Source: CAVTGO01 sp963734275 (GTDB lineage Bacteria; Actinomycetota; UBA4738; HRBIN12). Taken from it: a stretch of DNA of 64,000 nucleotides. Below, piece by piece: positions 27,058-35,597 of the stretch. The stretch lies in contig CAVTGO010000018.1 in assembly GCA_963734275.1 (NCBI GenBank), forward strand, positions 248,001 to 312,000. Reading direction: 5' to 3'. Position numbers and translations under genes: made by a program. Positions within the stretch are counted from its first letter, which is position 1, and every line of letters starts with the position of its first letter. The notes under the pieces are model-generated. The model was not told the origin of the DNA. It did not search any database and saw only the letters and a list, made by a program, of their open reading frames with translations.

Positions 27058-27977
27058 CCGCCAAGGCCCAGGGCGCCCGCAAGACCGCCAGGTCCACGCG
27101 CGCCGGACGCGCCACCGCCGGGTCGACCGGCATCACGATCGTGACGGGCCTATCCGGCGCCGGTCGCTCGGAGGCCGCCCGGTGCCTCGAGGACCTCGGC
27201 ACCTTCGTCGTAGACAACCTCCCCCCCTCGCTGCTGCCGAAGATGGCGGAGCTCGCGTCGCGGCCGGGTGGTCCGGGGCGAGTCGCGATCGTGCTGGACG
27301 TCCGCGGCGGGGTGTTCTTCGGCGAGCTGTCCCGCGCGCTCGAGGAGCTCGAGGAGCTGAAGATCCCCGCCACGATCGTGTACCTGGAGGCTTCCGACGA
27401 GGATCTCGTGAACCGGTACGAGGCCACGCGCCGGCGGCATCCGCTCGCGCCGGCCGACCGGGTCGTCGAGGGCATCCGCAAGGAGCGCCTGATGATGGAG
27501 AGCCTGCGGGGGGATGCGGATCTCATCATCGACACATCGGGACTCACGCCGCACGAGCTCCGCGATCGGATCCGCGACGCATTCGCGAACGCGCCCGCCG
27601 AGGAGAGCCTGCAGGTCAGCCTGATCGCGTTCGGCTACAAGTACGGTGCACCGCGCGATGCCGACCTGGTGCTGGACGTGCGCTTCCTCCCGAACCCTCA
27701 CTGGATCGACGAGCTGCGTCCGCTCCCGGGGACCGACGAGCGCGTTCGCACCTACGTGCGCGGCCAGCAGACCTACCGCGAGTTCATGCGGCGGCTCCGG
27801 TCGCTGCTCGGGTTCATGGTCCCGGGGTTCGTGGCTGAAGGGAAGTCCTACCTGACCGTCGCCGTCGGCTGCACGGGTGGACGTCATCGCTCGGTCGTGG
27901 TCGTGGACGATCTCGCGCAGTTCTTCCGCGACAAGGGGCTCTCCGCCTCCGTCGACCACCGCGATCTCGACCGCTGA
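27054..27977 (+). CDS. rapZ: RNase adapter / nucleotide-binding protein RapZ
   Basis: 307 residues. The P-loop is GLSGAGRS, with Arg in the usual Lys place, as is common in actinobacterial members. The C-terminal domain has the conserved block SFGYKYG-like (AFGYKYGAPRDADLVLDVRFLPNPHW) and CTGGRHRSV. A basic N-terminal extension of about 20 residues (KAQGARKTARSTRAGR) precedes the P-loop. In enterobacteria RapZ controls glucosamine-6-phosphate synthase mRNA; the role in actinobacteria is not settled. The yvcK and whiA genes that usually follow are absent; gap comes next. Confidence 0.93.
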   Translation: MTAKAQGARKTARSTRAGRATAGSTGITIVTGLSGAGRSEAARCLEDLGTFVVDNLPPSLLPKMAELASRPGGPGRVAIVLDVRGGVFFGELSRALEELEELKIPATIVYLEASDEDLVNRYEATRRRHPLAPADRVVEGIRKERLMMESLRGDADLIIDTSGLTPHELRDRIRDAFANAPAEESLQVSLIAFGYKYGAPRDADLVLDVRFLPNPHWIDELRPLPGTDERVRTYVRGQQTYREFMRRLRSLLGFMVPGFVAEGKSYLTVAVGCTGGRHRSVVVVDDLAQFFRDKGLSASVDHRDLDR

Positions 27978-28029
27978 ATCCGCGCCGGGACACCCGTCGG
28001 CGGCCGGGCGGTCGCTCCGAGCCAGCGGC

Positions 28030-28035
28030 TAGGAT
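28030..28035 (+). promoter_or_regulatory. -10 element of gap operon
   Basis: TAGGAT, followed by a leader of about 25 bases with a strong Shine-Dalgarno (GAGGAGG, 28052-28058) 7 bases before the gap ATG. Unlike neighbours, this operon keeps a conventional leader. Confidence 0.45.
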
Positions 28036-28065
28036 GGGTCGGATCCCACACGAGGAGGACCCCCG

Positions 28066-29076
28066 ATGGGCGTCAAGGTCGGCATCAACGGCTTCGGCCG
28101 GATCGGACGCAACCTCTTCCGCGCCGCGAAGAGGGCCGGCAAGGATTGGGACTTCGTCGCCGTCAACGACATCACGGACGCGCGCACGCTCGCGCACCTG
28201 CTGAAGTACGACTCCGTGCTCGGCCGCTTCGACGGTGACGTCGGCCTCTCCGAGAACGGCATCAGGGTGAACGGTGACGAGCTCCGCGTCCTCGCCGTTC
28301 GTGACCCCGCCGAACTGCCCTGGAAGGAGCTCGGGGCACAGATCGTGATCGAGTCCACCGGCCTGTTCACGGACCGCGACAAGGCCGACAAACACATCGA
28401 GGCCGGCGCCGAGAAGGTCATCATCAGCGCACCGGCGAAGGGAGAGGACCTCACGGTCGTCCTCGGCGTGAACGACGACGCCTACGATCCCACCCAGCAC
28501 AACGTCATCTCGAACGCCTCGTGCACCACGAACTGCGTGGCTCCGATGGCCAAGGTGCTCGACGACGCGTTCGGGATCGAGCAGGCGTTCATGACGACGA
28601 TCCACGCTTACACCAACGACCAGCAGATCCTCGACCTGCCGCATCCGGATCTCCGCCGAGCTCGCGCGGCCGCGGTGAACATCATCCCCACCACCACGGG
28701 TGCGGCGAAGGCGACCGGCCTCGTGCTCCCGCACCTGAAGGGAAAGCTCGACGGCCTCGCGATGCGCGTCCCGGTGCCCGACGGCTCGGTGACGGATCTC
28801 GTGGCCAACCTGCGACGCGAGGTGACGATCGAGGAGGTCAACGCGGCGTACTCGACCGCGGCGTCCTCCGGGCCCTTGGCCGGGAAGCTCGTCTACACCG
28901 AGGACCCGATCGTCTCCAGCGACATCGTGGGGAGTCCCGCCTCGTGCACGTTCGACGCGTCGGCAACCATGGTGATGGGCGACGTCGCGAAGGTCATCGG
29001 CTGGTACGACAACGAGTGGGGGTACTCCAACCGGCTCGCCGACCTCGTCGACCTGGTCGCGGCCCGTCTCGGCTGA
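28066..29076 (+). CDS. gap: Glyceraldehyde-3-phosphate dehydrogenase, type I
   Basis: Oxidises glyceraldehyde-3-phosphate to 1,3-bisphosphoglycerate with NAD. 336 residues. NAD-binding GINGFGRIGRN, catalytic Cys153 in SNASCTTNC, and phosphate-binding and His regions (TTIHAYTNDQ, GAAKATG) intact. First gene of a glycolytic operon gap-pgk-tpiA-apgM. Confidence 0.97.
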   Translation: MGVKVGINGFGRIGRNLFRAAKRAGKDWDFVAVNDITDARTLAHLLKYDSVLGRFDGDVGLSENGIRVNGDELRVLAVRDPAELPWKELGAQIVIESTGLFTDRDKADKHIEAGAEKVIISAPAKGEDLTVVLGVNDDAYDPTQHNVISNASCTTNCVAPMAKVLDDAFGIEQAFMTTIHAYTNDQQILDLPHPDLRRARAAAVNIIPTTTGAAKATGLVLPHLKGKLDGLAMRVPVPDGSVTDLVANLRREVTIEEVNAAYSTAASSGPLAGKLVYTEDPIVSSDIVGSPASCTFDASATMVMGDVAKVIGWYDNEWGYSNRLADLVDLVAARLG

Positions 29077-29080
29077 CACG

Positions 29081-30283
29081 GTGGCGCTCCGAACGCTCGA
29101 CGGTCTCGGCGACGTCGCGGGCGTGCGGGTTTTCGTCCGCGTCGACCACAACGTCCCGCTGGCCGACGGCGCCGTCGCCGACGACGCTCGGATCCGCGCG
29201 AGCCTGCCGACGATCAAGGAGCTCCTCGGGTCGGAGGCATCGCTCGTGGTGGCCTCGCACCTCGGCCGGCCGGAGGGCGCGGTGGTCGAGGAGCTGAGGA
29301 TGGCTCCTGTGGCCGACCGCCTCGCCGAGCTCCTCGGGCGGGACGTGATGCCGCTCGACGCCGTCGTCGGCCCGGACGTCGAAGCGGCGTGCGACCACCT
29401 GTCGCCCGGCGAGGTCGTGATGCTCGAGAACCTCCGGTTCGACCCGCGCGAGGAGGCGAACGACCGCGGCTTCGCCGGCGAGCTCGCCGCGCTCGCCGAC
29501 GCCTACGTGGACGATGCCTTCGGCGCCGTCCATCGGGAGCACGCCTCGGTCGCCGCGCTCCCGGCGGTGATGCTCGAGCGGCGGAGTCCCGTCGCCGCCG
29601 GACGGCTCCTCGAGCGCGAGGTGGCCGCCCTGTCGGGCCTGCTCGACGGCCCGGAGCGCCCCTACGTGGCGGTGCTCGGCGGCGCGAAGGTCTCCGACAA
29701 GCTCGGGGCGATCGAGGCGCTCGTCGAGCGCGTGGACGCCCTCCTCGTCGGGGGCGCGATGGCGTTCACGTTCATCGCGGCGGACGGCGGCCGTGTCGGC
29801 CGGAGCCTCGTCGAACCCGAGCGCTTCGACGAGGTGCGCGCGGCGCGCTCGCGCGCGGTGGAGCGCGGCGTGATGATCGAGCTGCCCGAGGACGTCGTGG
29901 CCGCGCCCGAGATCACGGCCGACGCACCTCATCACGTCGTTTCCGCCGTCGGGGTCCCGGACGAGGAGCTGGGGCTCGACATCGGGCCCCGGAGCGTCGA
30001 GGCGTTCACCGGCGCGATCGCCGAAGCCAAGACGATCCTGTGGAACGGCCCGATGGGCGTGTTCGAGCTGGAACCGTTCGCCGAGGGCACGCGGAGCGTA
30101 GCGGCCGCGATCGCCGGCTCGAGCGCGTTCCGCGTGGCGGGCGGAGGCGACAGCCTGGCCGCGATCGCCGCGTACGGGCTCGAGGACGGGTTCGATCACC
30201 TATCGACCGGAGGCGGCGCATCGCTCGAGTTCCTCGAGGGCCGGACGCTGCCCGGGCTGGCGGTCCTGGAGGTACAGGCGTGA
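29081..30283 (+). CDS. pgk: Phosphoglycerate kinase
   Basis: Transfers phosphate from 1,3-bisphosphoglycerate to ADP. 400 residues. N-domain substrate motifs RVDHNVPL and SHLGRPEG, hinge region, and C-domain ADP motifs (GGAKVSDKLGAIEAL, GGGDSLAAI, STGGGASLEFLEG). GTG start four bases after the gap stop; four-base overlap with tpiA. Confidence 0.97.
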   Translation: MALRTLDGLGDVAGVRVFVRVDHNVPLADGAVADDARIRASLPTIKELLGSEASLVVASHLGRPEGAVVEELRMAPVADRLAELLGRDVMPLDAVVGPDVEAACDHLSPGEVVMLENLRFDPREEANDRGFAGELAALADAYVDDAFGAVHREHASVAALPAVMLERRSPVAAGRLLEREVAALSGLLDGPERPYVAVLGGAKVSDKLGAIEALVERVDALLVGGAMAFTFIAADGGRVGRSLVEPERFDEVRAARSRAVERGVMIELPEDVVAAPEITADAPHHVVSAVGVPDEELGLDIGPRSVEAFTGAIAEAKTILWNGPMGVFELEPFAEGTRSVAAAIAGSSAFRVAGGGDSLAAIAAYGLEDGFDHLSTGGGASLEFLEGRTLPGLAVLEVQA

Positions 30284-31050
30284 CGGAGCGCCGCCCGATC
30301 GTCGCCGCCAACTGGAAGATGCACAAGACCCACCTCGAAGCGATCCAGACCGTCCAGAAGCTGTCCTACCTGCTCGACAACGACGACGCCGAGCGCGTCG
30401 AGGTCGTGATCGCTCCGCCGTTCACCGCCCTGCGGACGATCGAGACCCTGATCGCGAGCGACCGGTTGCCGTACGGGTTGGGCGCGCAGAACGTCCACTG
30501 GGAGAGCAAGGGCGCGTTCACCGGAGAGGTGTCGCCGGTGATGCTGCAGGCCCTGCGGGTGCGGTACGTGATCGTGGGGCACTCGGAGCGGCGAGAGCAC
30601 TTCGGCGAGACCGACGAGGCCGTGAACCGGAAGGTGCGTGCCGTGTTTTCGCACGAGATGGTGCCGATCCTGTGCGTGGGTGAGACCTTGCGCGAGCGGG
30701 ATACCGGCGCAACCGAGGAGAAGGTCACCGGCCAGATCCGGCGCGCGCTCCAGGGTGTGCGCCCGGAGGACGCCGGGAAGCTCGTCGTCGCCTACGAGCC
30801 GATCTGGGCGATCGGGACCGGTCGCACGGCCGAACCGGCCGACGCCGGCGAGGTGATCGGCCTGATCCGCCGGGCGGTGGCCGCGGCGTGCTCGGACGAG
30901 GCGGCCGGGACCGTCCGGATCCAGTACGGGGGGAGCGTGAAGCCGGGGAACATCCGCGACTTCATGGCCCACCCGGAGATCGACGGAGCATTGGTCGGGG
31001 GCGCGAGCCTCGATCCCGAGGAGTTCGCGCTCATCGTCCGGTACCGCTGA
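30280..31050 (+). CDS. tpiA: Triosephosphate isomerase
   Basis: Interconverts dihydroxyacetone phosphate and glyceraldehyde-3-phosphate. 256 residues. Catalytic Lys in AANWKMHKT, electrophile His in VGHSERRE, base Glu in AYEPIWAIGTG, phosphate-binding YGGSVKPGN. The GTG start at 30280 overlaps the pgk stop (GTGA), so translation is coupled. Confidence 0.97.
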   Translation: MTERRPIVAANWKMHKTHLEAIQTVQKLSYLLDNDDAERVEVVIAPPFTALRTIETLIASDRLPYGLGAQNVHWESKGAFTGEVSPVMLQALRVRYVIVGHSERREHFGETDEAVNRKVRAVFSHEMVPILCVGETLRERDTGATEEKVTGQIRRALQGVRPEDAGKLVVAYEPIWAIGTGRTAEPADAGEVIGLIRRAVAAACSDEAAGTVRIQYGGSVKPGNIRDFMAHPEIDGALVGGASLDPEEFALIVRYR

Positions 31051-31063
31051 GCTGGAGGCCAGG

Positions 31064-32329
31064 GTGAACCGACTCCTCTACGTCTGCCTCGACGGTCTCG
31101 GCGACGACCCCATCCCCGAGCTCGACGGACGGACCCCGCTCGAGGCAGCCGACACCCCGATGCTGGATGCGCTTGCGCGGCAAGGTCGGACGGGGACGGT
31201 GATCACGGTAGGGGAAGGGATCGCCCCCGAGTCGGACATCGCGGTGTTCGCGATCCTCGGCTACGACCCCAGCCAAGAGCATCCGGGCCGCGGGGTTGTG
31301 GAGGCGATCGGCGCCGGGATGGACTTCCACGACGGCGACCTCGCCTACCGCGTCAACTTCGCCACGGCCGGATGGCCGGAGATCGTGGATCGTCGCGTCG
31401 GCCGCGATCTCACCTCCGAGGAAGCCCACGCGCTCGCCGCCGAGGTGAACGAGAAGCTCCGGCTCCCCGGGGGCGCGACGTTCGACCTGCTGGCCACGAT
31501 CGAGCACCGCGGGGTGCTGGTGATCCGCTCGCCGAAGGGGCCGCTCTCGGGCGAGGTCTCCAACACGGATCCGGCCTACCGCAAGGAGGGGTCGCTCGGC
31601 GTGGCCCTCGAGACCTTCGAGCCCGTCGTGGCGCGCTGCGAACCGCTCGACGACACGGAGGCGGCGCGGCGTGCGGCCGAGATCACGAACGGGTTCGTCG
31701 AGGGCTCGTATCGGATCCTCGAGGCCTCCGAGCTCAACGCCCGCCGACGGCACGCCGGGAAACTCCCCGGCAACCTCATCCTGACGCGGGACGGGGGCGA
31801 TCACCGGCCACGTCTGCAACCGATCCGCGACCGCTTCGGCCCCACGTGGGGATGCTTCGTCGAGATGCCGGTCGAGCGGGGCATCGCGATCTTGCTGGGG
31901 ATGGCCCCGGTGGACGCTCCGCGCCTCGCGACCGAGGAGGACTTCGCGCGCTGGGCCGGTCTCGCCCTGGAGGCCCTGGACGGGTTCGACGCTCTCTACG
32001 TCCACATCAAGGGTCCCGACGTTCCGGCGCACGACGGGCGAGCCGAGGACAAGCGGGACGTCATCTCCCTCATCGACCGGGCCTTCCTCGCGGAGGTGCT
32101 CGGCGGGCTCGACCTCGGGCGGACCGTGATCGCCGTCACCGCGGACCACTCCACCTCATGCGTCCGCAAGGCTCACACGGCCGAGCCCGTCCCGCTGGTG
32201 GTCGCGGGCGCCTCCGTCACGTCGGACGGCTCCACGGAGTTCGGCGAGCGTGCCTGCTCCCGGGGCTCGCTCGGCCTGCTCGCCGGCGTCGACGTCGTCC
32301 CGCTTCTCGTGAGCCTGCTCGGGCGCTGA
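31064..32329 (+). CDS. apgM: 2,3-bisphosphoglycerate-independent phosphoglycerate mutase, archaeal type
   Basis: Alkaline-phosphatase-superfamily enzyme converting 3- to 2-phosphoglycerate. 421 residues, like archaeal ApgM (about 400) and shorter than bacterial GpmI (about 510). Metal motif CLDGLGDDP at the N-terminus, phosphoserine region GIAPESDIAVFAILGYDP, C-terminal metal motif VTADHSTSCVRKAHT. Placed directly after tpiA, where secG or another mutase normally follows, so it probably supplies the mutase step for this glycolytic run. Start GTG with GGAGG upstream. Confidence 0.9.
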   Translation: MNRLLYVCLDGLGDDPIPELDGRTPLEAADTPMLDALARQGRTGTVITVGEGIAPESDIAVFAILGYDPSQEHPGRGVVEAIGAGMDFHDGDLAYRVNFATAGWPEIVDRRVGRDLTSEEAHALAAEVNEKLRLPGGATFDLLATIEHRGVLVIRSPKGPLSGEVSNTDPAYRKEGSLGVALETFEPVVARCEPLDDTEAARRAAEITNGFVEGSYRILEASELNARRRHAGKLPGNLILTRDGGDHRPRLQPIRDRFGPTWGCFVEMPVERGIAILLGMAPVDAPRLATEEDFARWAGLALEALDGFDALYVHIKGPDVPAHDGRAEDKRDVISLIDRAFLAEVLGGLDLGRTVIAVTADHSTSCVRKAHTAEPVPLVVAGASVTSDGSTEFGERACSRGSLGLLAGVDVVPLLVSLLGR

Positions 32330-32413
32330 CGCGGCCTCGAGCGTGGCCGGCGGCCAGGGCAGGAAGTCGCAAGTCCGCCGGATGGACGAGGCGTATAGTT
32401 CGGCGCAGGCGCG

Positions 32414-32443
32414 TTGTCTCGGGTGGCGACCCGAGACTAAGAT
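32414..32443 (+). promoter_or_regulatory. Promoter of the peptide ABC operon with operator-like palindrome
   Basis: TTGTCT at 32414-32419 and TAAGAT at 32438-32443, 18 bases apart. The spacer is filled by a perfect 9-bp inverted repeat, GTCTCGGGT and ACCCGAGAC around GGCG (32416-32437). A repressor or MerR-like activator binding here would control the operon directly. Another TATAGT lies at 32394-32399. Confidence 0.5.
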
Positions 32444-32479
32444 GCGGCGTTCCGCTCCGGAGAGGGAGAACAAGCGCAG

Positions 32480-33460
32480 ATGGCCCAGGTCACGTCCGAC
32501 CCTGCCGCCGACGCTCCGCTCGAGCCGGAGGTCAGCGTCGAGGTCGCTCCGCAGGTACTCGGTCGATCGCCCTGGGAGCTGTTCTGGCGTCGATTCCGCA
32601 AGGACAAGTTCGCGATCGCCGGGCTCGTGATCGTCATCTTGATGATCCTGATCGCGTTCCTATCGCCGCTCATCGCAAAGGTCTTCCACGATCCCAACGC
32701 GGTGCATCTCGAGCAGCTGGACAGCTTCGGCATCCCGCTCGGCCCGAACGGCGAGTTCTGGTTCGGGTCCGACACGGCCGGGCGCGACCTCCTGGTTCGG
32801 GTGGCGTACGGCGCGCGGACGTCGTTGTTCATCGCCTTCTTCGCCACGGGCATGGCCACCATGATCGGGATAACGCTCGGGATGCTGGCGGGCTTCTACC
32901 GCGGCAAGGTCGACACCCTCATCTCGAGGATGATCGACGTGGTGCTGTCGCTTCCGGTGCTACTCCTGGCGCTCGGCCTCGTGTCCGCCTGCGGCGTGTC
33001 GAAGGACGGCTGTCTCGGCGGGCTGATCAAGCCCGGGCTGCTGCTGGTGAGTTACGTCATCGGCCTGTTCAGCTGGCCCTACATCGCCCGTATCGTGCGC
33101 GGCCAGGTCCTGTCCCTGCGCGAGAAGGAGTTCGTCGAGGCGGCCCGGTCCATGGGGTCGAAGAACCGCCGGATCATGTTCCGAGAGATCCTGCCGAACG
33201 TCGCCGCGCCGATCATCGTCTACACGACGCTGATCATCCCGAACAACATCCTGTTCGAGGCCGCCCTGTCGTTCCTCGGGGTCGGCGTCCCGCAGGAGGT
33301 GCCCTCGTGGGGCCGGATGCTCTCGGACGCAGGCACGATCTTCACCGTGGCCTGGTGGATGATGCTGTTCCCCGGTCTGTTCCTGTTCCTGACCACGCTC
33401 GCGTTCAACCTGGTCGGGGACGGTCTCAGGGACGCCCTCGATCCCCGGACCGGCGGCTGA
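32480..33460 (+). CDS. dppC: Dipeptide/oligopeptide ABC transporter permease (DppC/OppC)
   Basis: Inner-membrane permease, 326 residues, with an N-terminal OppC_N segment (FWRRFRKDKFAIAGLVIVILMILIAFLSP), the block FGSDTAGRDLLVRVAYGARTSL typical of DppC/OppC, and the EAA loop (EAARSMGSKNRRIMFREILPN). About six membrane spans. First gene of the operon, which is unusual, since the receptor or DppB-type permease normally leads. ATG with GAGAGGGAG upstream. Confidence 0.93.
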   Translation: MAQVTSDPAADAPLEPEVSVEVAPQVLGRSPWELFWRRFRKDKFAIAGLVIVILMILIAFLSPLIAKVFHDPNAVHLEQLDSFGIPLGPNGEFWFGSDTAGRDLLVRVAYGARTSLFIAFFATGMATMIGITLGMLAGFYRGKVDTLISRMIDVVLSLPVLLLALGLVSACGVSKDGCLGGLIKPGLLLVSYVIGLFSWPYIARIVRGQVLSLREKEFVEAARSMGSKNRRIMFREILPNVAAPIIVYTTLIIPNNILFEAALSFLGVGVPQEVPSWGRMLSDAGTIFTVAWWMMLFPGLFLFLTTLAFNLVGDGLRDALDPRTGG

Positions 33461-33593
33461 CCGTACAAGTAGGCGGAGACCTGCGTCCGAAAGGAGGACC
33501 CGGAGGGGACCCGCGATCGAGAGTGAGGAACGACCTCGGGCACGCGATGCCCGGGAGATGGTTCGCTCAGCAGGACTAGGAGAGGGGGGTTCC

Positions 33594-35489
33594 GTGAGGC
33601 GATATCTCAAGGTATTGGCGCTCGTCGCCGTCTTGGCGCTCGTCGCGGCCGCGTGTGGCGGCGACGGGGACGAGCCCAGCGCGACGGGCGAAACCACGGG
33701 TGGCACGGGCGAGACCGGTGTCACCGGTGACGTCCAGCCGGGCGGCACGCTCGAGCTGGCGTTGCTCGGCGACGTGAGCGCCGCGTTCGACCCACAGAAG
33801 GAGTACTACTCCCTCACGTGGGAGTTCTACCGTTGCTGCCTGCTCCGGACGCTCCTGTCGTACAACGGCAAGACGACGGCCGAGGGCGGCGCGGAGCTGC
33901 AGCCGGACATCGCAGCGGACTTGCCGGAGATCTCCTCCGACGGGCTCACCTATACGTTCTCGCTGAAGAGCGGCATCAACTACTCGCCGCCGTTCGAGGA
34001 CGTCGCGGTGACGTCCGCCGACATCATCCGGGCGCTCGAGCGGGAATCCGACCCCGACGCGTCGGTCAACGGCTACAACTTCTACTACTCCATCATCGAG
34101 GGGTTCTCGGAATTCCAAGACGGTGACGCCGACACGATCACGGGGCTCGAGGCGCCCGACGAGAGCACCCTGGTCGTCACGCTGACCGCTCCGGCTGGCT
34201 ACCTGCCGTACCTGTTCGCGATGGCGGCGACGGCGCCGATCCCGCCGGACGGCGAGGACGAGCCCCTCGGTGCGGCGGAAGGCCACACGAAGGACTACGG
34301 CCGGTTCCTGGTGGCCACGGGCCCGTACATGTTCCTCGGCAGCGAGGCGCTCGACTTCTCGCTCCCGGCGGACGAGCAGTCCGCGGTGGCAGGCTACGAG
34401 CCGGGCCAGGCGATCCAGCTGGTACGCAACCCGTCGTACGACCCGGCCACGGACGGACTCCGGCCGGCCTACGCGGACGCGATCAACGTCACGATCGGCG
34501 GGGACAACAACGACCTGTACAACAAGGTCCTGGCCGGGGAGCTGGACATGGTCATCGACGGCATCGTGCCGCCGCAGATCCTGCGCCAGTACTCCACCGA
34601 TCCGACGCTGCAGCCGTTGCTGCACATCAACCCATCGGACGGGGTCCGCTACATCTCGTTCAACGTGGCGGCGCCGCCGTTCGACGACGTGCACGTGCGC
34701 AAAGCCGTCAACCTGGCCTTGGACAAGGCCGGGATGCGGACCCTGCGCGGCGGCGAATCCGTTGGTGAGATCGCGGGTCACATCATGGTGAACTCGCTCC
34801 AGGACAACCTGCTCGCCGACTACGACCCATACGCCACGCCGAACAGCGCCGGTGACATCGCGGCTGCGCAGGCCGAGATGGCGCAGTCGGTGTACGACAC
34901 GGACGGCGACGGGGTCTGCGACGCGCCGGAGTGCTCGGGCATCCTCGCCTTCACGGACGAGGCTGACCCGTACCCGGACCAGGCGGCCCTGATCCAGCAG
35001 AACATGGAGCCACTGGGGCTGACGTTCGACATCAAGTCCTTCGAGCGCACGACGATGTACGCGAAGTGCAACGACCCGAGCGCTCTGGGGGCCATCTGCC
35101 TCGCCCCGGCCTGGGGCAAGGACTTCCCGGACGGGTACACGTTCGCTGACCCGCTGTTCGGCTCGACCGCGATCTTCCCGAGCTGCTGCAACTACGGTCT
35201 CGTGGGCGCCAGCCCGGACCTGCTGTCGGAGGCCGGCTACGAAGTGACCGAGGTCCCGAGCGTCGACGAGCAGATCGCGACGGCCAACGCCTTGGTGGGC
35301 GACGATCGCTTCCAGGGATGGGCGGACCTCGACACGACGTTGATGGAAGACGTCGTGGCGTGGGTTCCGTACCTGTTCGACAACTCGGTCGATGTCACGT
35401 CCTCGCGGATCGTGAACTACTCGTTCGACCAGTTCGCCGGTGTGGTGGCGATCGACGCCCTCTCGATCCACCCGGACGCGCAGGCGTAG
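33594..35489 (+). CDS. dppA: Peptide ABC transporter substrate-binding lipoprotein
   Basis: Family-5 solute-binding protein of 631 residues. Start at the GTG 33594 after AGGAGAGGGGGG gives a lipoprotein signal with VAAACGGD. A short Thr/Gly linker (TGETTGGTGETGVTG) follows, then the receptor (GGTLELALLGDVSAAFDPQ, typical opening). A C-terminal third contains acidic loop DTDGDGVCDAPE, a calcium-loop-like sequence. Secreted and lipid-anchored. It is cotranscribed with dppC, then a hairpin separates it from dppB. Confidence 0.9.
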   Translation: MRRYLKVLALVAVLALVAAACGGDGDEPSATGETTGGTGETGVTGDVQPGGTLELALLGDVSAAFDPQKEYYSLTWEFYRCCLLRTLLSYNGKTTAEGGAELQPDIAADLPEISSDGLTYTFSLKSGINYSPPFEDVAVTSADIIRALERESDPDASVNGYNFYYSIIEGFSEFQDGDADTITGLEAPDESTLVVTLTAPAGYLPYLFAMAATAPIPPDGEDEPLGAAEGHTKDYGRFLVATGPYMFLGSEALDFSLPADEQSAVAGYEPGQAIQLVRNPSYDPATDGLRPAYADAINVTIGGDNNDLYNKVLAGELDMVIDGIVPPQILRQYSTDPTLQPLLHINPSDGVRYISFNVAAPPFDDVHVRKAVNLALDKAGMRTLRGGESVGEIAGHIMVNSLQDNLLADYDPYATPNSAGDIAAAQAEMAQSVYDTDGDGVCDAPECSGILAFTDEADPYPDQAALIQQNMEPLGLTFDIKSFERTTMYAKCNDPSALGAICLAPAWGKDFPDGYTFADPLFGSTAIFPSCCNYGLVGASPDLLSEAGYEVTEVPSVDEQIATANALVGDDRFQGWADLDTTLMEDVVAWVPYLFDNSVDVTSSRIVNYSFDQFAGVVAIDALSIHPDAQA

Positions 35490-35525
35490 GCCGGGAGGTC
35501 GAGAAGGGAGAGGTTCGGAGGCACC

Positions 35526-35570
35526 GAGGCACGAGGGGGGGCCGCCCGGGAGGGCGGCTCCCTCGCCTCG
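35526..35570 (+). terminator. Strong hairpin between receptor gene and dppB
   Basis: Long GC arms: GGGCCGCCC pairs with GGGCGGCTC around a GGGA loop, extended by outer GAGGC/GCCTC. Lies 37 bases after the receptor stop. It probably ends or trims the transcript so that receptor mRNA is in excess, with a new -10 just downstream. Confidence 0.5.
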
Positions 35571-35581
35571 TGAGGCCGGAG

Positions 35582-35587
35582 TAAGAT
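35582..35587 (+). promoter_or_regulatory. -10 element of dppB
   Basis: TAAGAT 10 bases before the ATG at 35598, following the hairpin. Confidence 0.4.
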
Positions 35588-35597
35588 TCGGGGCGGG

